This document shows positions 58,063 to 64,000 of a stretch of 64,000 nucleotides of DNA, piece after piece (position 1 is the first letter of the stretch; each line of letters opens with the position of its first letter). This DNA comes from Isoetes taiwanensis (Eukaryota; Streptophyta; Lycopodiopsida; Isoetales; Isoetaceae). The position numbers and the translations under genes were made by a program. Under the pieces are notes generated by a model. It did no database searches, was not told the DNA's origin, and saw nothing but the letters and a program-made list of their open reading frames with translations. The stretch covers positions 9,349,105 through 9,413,104 of the forward strand of contig JAJEKV010000045.1 of the NCBI GenBank assembly GCA_021234155.1, given 5' to 3'.

Positions 58063-59994
58063 CATGCTTCAAACATGAAATGCATTGTTGTTAGTATGGA
58101 AAGCATCATATTTAAGTTTTAGTGCACCATAAATTTGTGAAACCGATGGAGACTTATCCAAGATGCCATTTAACATTTAAAATGGCAAGAATTTACGTGA
58201 CTTTGAATTTCAACTCTTTATTTTGGAATGACCAACCAATTGAAAGCTATAATTTTTGTCTTTGTTTGCTTTGCTGCAATAAAGAATGTACTTCTCATTT
58301 TTTTCACATGTTCTAGAAACCACTGGAGACTGGTTTTCCTATGCTTTTTCAAATGGGCCTTCAAGTTTATGGAAACCTTTAGGACCCTGGAAACCCTTTA
58401 GGACCTTGTTCAATAAAGATATCGAAGCAACAAACACACTGAATAAGACAGCAATAACCAAAGTTAATATAAATGAATTCATTGTAATCAGTTTCTTGAG
58501 ATTGCATCACAAATTTGGAAGATACATATAATTGAATTCTTATCTATAGTCTCCAAATACTGGGAAAGTTAAGTGCAAATCCTTCTAGGCCAGAACAAAG
58601 CACCAATAGAATCAAGGTTTCTTGTGTGACTATGGCATCAGGCCAATCTCATACTTGGATGCCCTAATCTTCAACCAACGTTTGATCCAATAGCTGCCAA
58701 GAAGTCCATAGTTTAGAAAAACAAGTACAGCAAAAGGATGGCACAAATAACATGTCTGCATGCAATTTCTAGACTAAAGGTCAAATCTCACAAAAACCAC
58801 AAAGAGAAGTGCTCACAATAGTTGTAGCTTCAGAGGCAAGAATATTCGTTTGCAGGGTCTGCTAAAACAGCTGAATGAAGACTCATATAAGCACATAGGA
58901 CACAAAGTGCAGCATCTACTGACCAACCAATCAACTGGTGAATAATGCAAAATGCCATTACTATTCCAAGTGACTGTAAATATTTGCCACTTAAACATCA
59001 ACCAACAAATTTAAAAAAAAAAACAGCCTAATTAATGAATAAAGTTTGCAAAGCAAAATGTATAACCATTTCATGGGCAAGCTTTGCTTTGCTGCCAGGT
59101 ATTTGTTCCAGTACTTCTGGGATGATTTAGTCATTGCTCCTTTGGACCCAAGGTAATATACTGACAAAAGAAGCATTTGAAATTATCTGAGAGCAACAAT
59201 TTGCCAAGGAAAAGACAAAGAACAAAATTCAAGTCAAGTAAATATAGCTACCTGGGTCAGAATGACTTCCTTTGAGACAAACTTGGTGCCAATGGATTCC
59301 ATACTGTGTGAGCAAGAACACCGAGGACATAAACTACAGACTAAAATTTTAGGTAAACATAACGCTGGAATTGTGTCGCAAAAGTTCAATCATTCAGCTT
59401 TTGAACAAAAGGCACCTGTAAACCTCAACTCAAAGAAAGGAAGAACACAACTGAAGAAGCAGCATGTGGCATCACCCTAATGCTGACACCTTAACATTCA
59501 ACTGAGCATCCTACATTTTCTGCTCACACAGGAATAGTAAACATGGCATCTGCTCCCACAACATCATGCCTTAGGATTAATTATTGCCTTTCTCTGTCCT
59601 TGATAATTATAAGAGATGATGCACAGACCCTAAATGATGAATCATACTGCATGCAAATGTAGGAGATGCAAATGTTTTAAGCTACAAAGTGGGAAGATCA
59701 TGGCATCATCCTATTCCTGACGCCAAATGTGCTAAGCTACAAAGCACGTGACAACATCCTGTTCCTGACACCTATAGCATTCAACTGCAATATGTTTTGG
59801 AAATAAGGATGCTCAATTTACACATTTCAGAGCCACAAACATGTTTCAAATTGTCTAGTTGCTATCCCATGCATAAATTGGATGTGTCTTTGATGTGTGA
59901 ATTAGATTCTGGCTCACTTCCCACTTGGCAGTTTATAACAGCCCCAGCCAGTTCATAATGGAACAAATGAAAAGAACTAAGGGAAAAAGCTCAC
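58063..59994. other. Flank of the gypsy element with weak minus-strand exon candidates
   Basis: Two possible minus-strand exons with AG and GT borders: near 59310-59255 (MESIGTKFVSKEVILTQ) and 59160-59064 (YLGSKGAMTKSSQKYWNKYL). Joined in order they run into a stop, so they are unlikely neighbours of one working gene. Nothing else is recognised. Confidence 0.3.
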
Positions 59995-60094
59995 AGTCAT
60001 CCAACGACACCTCATGGCGACGTCTCTCACGGTCTTTTCTGGGAGAAGCGCTGCATTTTTTATGTACTTCCACAAATTCGCCTCATTTGCATAC
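59995..60094 (-). pseudogene. Isolated exon of a plant Myb/SANT-like protein
   Basis: A 100-bp exon between TTCTTAG and a GTGAGC donor. It encodes YANEANLWKYIKNAALLPE and LPEKTVRDVAMRCRWM, the hallmark of a conserved plant Myb/SANT-domain family in which an intron follows the RCRWMT block, as here. Expected neighbours (a Lys/Arg-rich KKE block downstream, the earlier SANT helix upstream) were not found on this strand. The frame is clean, so it could be a live exon of a gene with very long introns, but other gene fragments lie on both sides. Confidence 0.6.
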
Positions 60095-60701
60095 CTAAGA
60101 ATCAAGTATCATAACGGGAACAGTGATTTTAAATCACAGAAAATGAGCTTTTCCAATTTGCTTTTAAACTATCATATGTGGTCTTACCCTCTCAAGTTAT
60201 GGTCATCTGTGGTCTTAAAATGGCAACATGAATTCCACAAATTTGTGTGCTTAATGTGATTGTCTTACATTGCTTCACATCTAGACACATAATACGTTTC
60301 ACCTCCTAGGCACCTACGATAACTAACAAACTTGCCTACAAAAAATACAAAGAATCTATACGATGCCCATTAGTAGCAAGCATAGAACATCTCACTTGAT
60401 AAGACCATCATCCAAGCTATTTTATTCTTCACTGCTCCAGTCTGTGCATAAATGGAAAGATTACTTGTATAGTTAGTCCTGATCCCGTGAAAGCAAATCT
60501 GCAAAAAATGAGGGACCTACGAAAGGGAACAAAATCTACAACGGAACCTGAGATGAAATGCATTTAGAAGCAGGATCAGACTGTTGCAAGAAAATGTACA
60601 TTGGATAATTTTGGAAGAGGCAATGGGCAGGCTCAGGCTGTTTAGAGATAGCAGAACATGCAATTATCTACACATTACATTGCAAAGGACATTTCACTTA
60701 C

Positions 60702-60906
60702 CTTCTCCAGCAAGAAGCTTGATGTAGAGATCAACAATGTTAGGGCAGTTGTTCTGGCAATCAGGAGAGCATATCTTCTGAGCAAATTTCTTCTGGAGAA
60801 GCCCATCAGAAGACATGCCCACGATTATCTTCTCCAGACCACATGCATTTAAACAGTCCTCTGTTTCTACCCGCTCCTCAGCTTTGCCAACAATAATATT
60901 AGAGGT
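60702..60906 (-). pseudogene. Isolated exon of a PAR1-family (photoassimilate-responsive) protein
   Basis: A 205-bp exon between TTCTTCAG and a GTAAGT donor, open throughout. It encodes ETEDCLNACGLEKIIVGMSS, KFAQKICSPDCQNNCPNI and VDLYIKLLAGEG, which match the Cys-rich core of the plant PAR1 family (six conserved Cys in this part). Intact PAR1 proteins are small, secreted and Cys-rich, of unclear function. Neither the N-terminal signal peptide exon nor the C-terminal exon (usually G-x-F/Y-L-P-x-L-C) was found nearby, so this is probably a fragment, although the exon itself is undamaged. Confidence 0.7.
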
Positions 60907-61131
60907 CTGAAGAACAGGGTTAATAGAAAGATCTTAAAACAATCTGACCAGTCCAAGCTTTAAAATTGAACACGATGATCCAAATGGCAAACATGCAACA
61001 CATCAACAGACTGAACCAAAGACTGGAAGAGCTATTGCCCATTTTGCCATAAGAAGCTACACTTATCAACGAACTCATAAGACATTTATATCTGTAAAAA
61101 AGGGCATCTATTGACATAAGATAGAAAGCAC

Positions 61132-61375
61132 CTTGGTTGTAGCATCGCATTTAATGATGTTGTAATAAATATTGATGCTTCTAATGAGATACAATCTACT
61201 GATGGCTCCATGAATGCAAGTTGCGCTACAGATGATAACATGCCATCAATGGAGAAAGGTAGACAGACATAATCTAGAATAATAAGCCCTAAAATCTTGT
61301 CAAGAACATTCTTTACATGATTATTTTTGCCTACGTATCTAACTTCCTCAAGGGCACAAACAGCCGTAGTATTCT
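61132..61375 (-). pseudogene. Unidentified 244-bp exon
   Basis: Open for 80 codons between a TGCTTTTAG acceptor and a GTGCTT donor. The protein is helical and hydrophobic with a regular pattern: NTTAVCALEEVRYVGKNNHV, KNVLDKILGLIILDYVCLPF and LSSVAQLAFMEPSVDCISLE. It could be a HEAT/ARM-type exon; I do not recognise it. Splicing it to the PAR1 exon gives a stop within 20 codons, so the two come from different genes or frames. Confidence 0.45.
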
Positions 61376-61440
61376 CTAAAAGCAGATATAAGTAATCATT
61401 TGTTTCCCTCTTGAGAAAAACATATTGTCTATTTAAATCT

Positions 61441-61478
61441 AATAAAGCTCACCTTGCAAGAAGAGGAAGCTGGTATTA
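61441..61478 (-). repeat. 38-bp direct repeat spanning an exon end, copy 1
   Basis: On the minus strand this reads as an exon end (TTCCTCTTCTTGCAAG) followed by a GTGAGC donor. The exact same 38 bp occurs at 61749-61786. The exon preceding copy 1 may run from about 61545. Confidence 0.6.
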
Positions 61479-61748
61479 ACCATTTCATGCGGGAACAGGA
61501 TAAAAATTGGAAAAGCATGGATCTTCTCACCTGCTGCAAATGAAGTGTCGTTGTAACAAATGAAAGAACACAAATTATATTTAACTCTACAGAGATTGTA
61601 AACTTTATTGTAGTCATCAATCATGGAAGTGCATTCTACCCATACCATGAATATACCCATACCATGAGTTTGGTTTCTGCAAACATGTCTAGAAAACGGA
61701 AAAAGCTCTAGTGCTTAAAACAATAACAAAGACCATTCAAGGGACAAA

Positions 61749-61786
61749 AATAAAGCTCACCTTGCAAGAAGAGGAAGCTGGTATTA
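61749..61786 (-). repeat. 38-bp direct repeat spanning an exon end, copy 2
   Basis: Identical to 61441-61478. The sequence upstream of the repeat differs between copies, so only the exon end and donor were duplicated. Confidence 0.6.
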
Positions 61787-62767
61787 GGCTTATAAAGCAG
61801 CGTTGATGTCCAATCAACATAATATGCTCTGTAGCCAATGTGACTGCATGCATAAAACTTGAATAAGTGAGGCCCAATTCAGACTCCGACCATGAAGATG
61901 AGAGTAAAAGATAGGAAGAGACTTGTGGATTTTCACATGCAAACAGAGAGAAAGTTTAAACAATATACTCCAGACTCTGTATAAATCTCACAAAGTAAAG
62001 TCAGTCGTCTTGACTAAATTATAATACGGTTCTATCAATTATAACTCTGTCATGAATCTGGAGAACAGAAATCTCAAAGCAAATAGTCAAGAAGATCTGG
62101 CCTATTTGTCTGTGTTTTGCTCCAACATCCACCATTTTCTTTCTTTTCGTTCCTTGCAGTTTTGCCCAAAATCCTCTCAAAGGTTATCAAATACCTAGAA
62201 CTCCACTGTCTACAACTGTCTATACTGGTCAACAAAGCTGTTGCACTCGCCAAAGCTGTTCAGATCATTAAGCCTTGCATCAGAGATCAAATTAGGGCCA
62301 TCCGGTCTGTAGCATTGGTCTACAACTCACATGCACGGGAAATAAAGCACGGGAAATTTTAGTCTTCAAAAAGCCAGACCTACCTTAGTTGCTCCAGTAA
62401 ATCAAAGCTTGAGCTTGCCTGTATAAATGCGTCCGATAATTGCCCAACAATATCCTTAAATCCTACCCAACCATGTGTGAAATTGGTCTGTGCAGATAGA
62501 GAGGACCGCTGTTCGTGGCTTCCATGCCATGTTTGCCGGAATGATACGAACCTAATTTGAGTTTTTGGCTATCGAAAAATTTTCCTGGTACCAATATTCC
62601 TAATCCAGCCAACATCGAAATCATGCAAAAATGCTTTCTAGATTTTTGGACTATCGGAAAGTTTTCCGGGCTGCCAAAACCCTTAAAACCTAGGAACGAA
62701 CCTTAAAAAAAAATCCTAAAAGGTTTTCCACTTGACGGAAAAACCGAACTTAAACAATAGGATTAGT
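61787..62767. other. Intergenic, no gene seen
   Basis: AT-rich. A plus-strand frame at 62117-62362 and an overlapping minus-strand exon-like stretch near 62330-62220 are both unsupported. Confidence 0.4.
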
Positions 62768-62900
62768 GGAAACCCTTCCGGGCTTCAATATGGAAACCCT
62801 TCCCCGGAAGGGTTTCCGTAAAGAAATATAAATAGATTATTTTTTTGGGGAAGAGATATCCACCGCTAATTAATTCTTGAAATTAATTCCTACGGCTATT
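62768..62900. repeat. GGAAACCC hairpin repeat, copy 2
   Basis: GGAAACCCTTCC at 62768 and again at 62792-62803, then CC and the complementary GGAAGGGTTTCC at 62806-62817. A T-rich tract and a GATATCCACCGCTAATTAATTC-like tail follow (about 62855). It is homologous to the repeat at 15229-15365. Confidence 0.6.
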
Positions 62901-63215
62901 CTTCCGGCGATTTCTTTCCTGTAAGTGAGAATTAGAAGCAGATCAGGAAGTGTTTCAAGGGGATTAAAGGGATTAGGCAAAGGCGGAAGTGTTTCAGCGA
63001 TTCAAGAACGGTTTTAGTGAGTGATTCAATCGCCGGAATTCCTTGGTTTTTTTTTTTAACTGATGGTAATTTCTTTTTTGGAAGGTTTCTATGGCAAGGC
63101 AGTAAGCACATGAAGCACAAATCAAGCGGCTAATCCACGGTAAAATTTCTGTAATTTGCATGCTATTTTCTCTATTAATCTGCCGTTTCCTCAGCCGAAT
63201 CCCTTCTCTGTTGCT

Positions 63216-63468
63216 ATGGCGCCTAAAAAATCCGCTGGACGTCCACCGGGAGCCCTGTTACATGAAGAGAGGCCATGTTGCATCTAGAAACAAGAACTTT
63301 GATGCCAATAATGTCATTAGAAGATGTGTTGCTAGGGCGGCAAATATTAGAGCTTCTACTAATGGTGAAGATGGACCAATCTATAACAATCCAATAGCTG
63401 CTATTGTTGAAGGGCCTGCAGACGAAATTGCAAGCCAGAAGGACGCTCCAAATGAGGTCTATTTTGTT
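63216..63468 (+). pseudogene. Possible first exon, AT-hook-like start, frameshifted
   Basis: The ATG at 63216 gives MAPKKSAGRPPGALLHEERP, with a basic GRPPG motif like an AT-hook, then stops. The next frame continues as coherent sequence (KNFDANNVIRRCVARAANIR, GPADEIASQKDAPNE) and ends at GAG followed by GTCTAT. One small indel near 63265 would join them. The protein is not recognised. It could be a nuclear protein or the N-terminus of a transposase. Confidence 0.35.
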
Positions 63469-63527
63469 ATTTTGGTTGATTTACAGTTTCTATGAGATAT
63501 TTGATCATCTGGAATGGTAAGAACCAG

Positions 63528-63639
63528 GCAAATATGAACAGAACGAAGGCTTTCCTGCTAAGAGATTAGATAAAAATAGCTTTGGCAAAAGACCCATTGG
63601 TTACAAATCCCTGGAAGAGGCGGACTTCCTCCATCTCAG
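63528..63639 (+). pseudogene. Unidentified 112-bp exon
   Basis: Between ACCAG and a GTTTGG donor, open in one frame: KYEQNEGFPAKRLDKNSFGK and RPIGYKSLEEADFLHLR. It reads like a real exon, but the phase does not match the end of the preceding candidate exon (63468). Family not recognised. Confidence 0.35.
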
Positions 63640-64000
63640 GTTTGGATTCTACTTTGTAAGTGGAGTTTTGCCATGCATTTGTATACCTTGGTGCAGGTCT
63701 GGTGAGCTGATCAAGTATACAGATTTATGTTAAATTGTGATAACGTTTGCCCTTGATTGTTGCCCTTTGTTGTGCTCTGCTTAAAAGTTGAACAGGGTTT
63801 TGCATAGGGTTCAGATAATACTTGTGCTGGTCAAGTACACATATCTATATAAGCTTGAAGCTTGGTTTGCATGATAATTTGCTTGAATAGCTGTACGATT
63901 TCCGGTGATATGTTACAGGCTTACTCAATAATAAAGATGCATGCGCAGATCTGTGTTGGCGTCCTGGGATAATGAAATAATGAATGCCTGATCCGAATAT
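63640..64000. other. Intergenic to window end, no gene seen
   Basis: AT-rich, no coding support. Confidence 0.5.

Overview
The window reads as nuclear DNA of a land plant with a large, transposon-rich genome. It holds a pectin methylesterase gene with a GT-AG intron, exon pieces of plant families (PAR1, a plant Myb/SANT-like protein, PDI-like protein, PPR proteins), Ty1/copia and Ty3/gypsy elements primed by plant tRNAs, and non-LTR retrotransposon remnants. A fern or another non-angiosperm is my guess from the style of the LINE and PPR sequences; nothing here proves it. Overall the DNA is AT-rich, with GC-richer islands inside the gypsy element.

Layout. 1-3.9 kb is mostly non-coding, with a coding remnant near 1.0 kb, an A-tract inverted repeat and a 21-bp minisatellite. 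3.96-10.8 kb is a decayed LINE split by a 5.3-kb copia element with two 533-bp LTRs that look identical and a catca target duplication. 11.25-12.77 kb holds the only apparently intact multi-exon gene, a 399-residue pectin methylesterase on the minus strand. 15.6-16.3 kb holds an orphan alpha/beta-hydrolase first exon and a small secreted Gly/Tyr-rich protein gene with a TATA box. 16.4-20.85 kb is a stack: a truncated second copia element, cut by a truncated gypsy copy, which abuts a LINE remnant on the other strand. 24.2-24.7 kb has PDI-like exon remnants. 24.8-25.3 and 37.3-37.8 kb hold two foldback elements of one family. 28.1-28.4 and 46.27 kb carry Helitron-like 3' ends. 34.9-35.7 and 43.2-43.8 kb are PPR pseudogenes. 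36.4-37.05 kb has exons of an unidentified gene with a myristoylation-type start. 42.1-42.7 kb is a rearranged TRIM-like element with short LTRs. 45.45-46.23 kb holds an unidentified exon and a 221-bp copy of the pectin methylesterase exon.

46.98-58.06 kb is an 11-kb Ty3/gypsy element with 586/588-bp LTRs and gtgac target duplications. Its reverse transcriptase/RNase H frame is open, but gag and integrase are broken. Between pol and the 3' LTR lie an intact antisense ORF preceded by a TATA box and a separate sense ORF of 315 residues. 58.1-62.4 kb contains, all on the minus strand, isolated exons with splice-site flanks from apparently unrelated genes (Myb/SANT-like, PAR1, one unidentified), which suggests exon capture. 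The last 1.3 kb has two more exon-like segments on the plus strand.

The genes do not form a shared pathway. The window is best read as one or two live genes (pectin methylesterase, Gly/Tyr-rich protein) in a nest of retrotransposons and captured or decayed gene fragments. The most interesting part is the gypsy element's antisense plus sense extra gene pair, followed by the mixed exon cluster at 58-62 kb.
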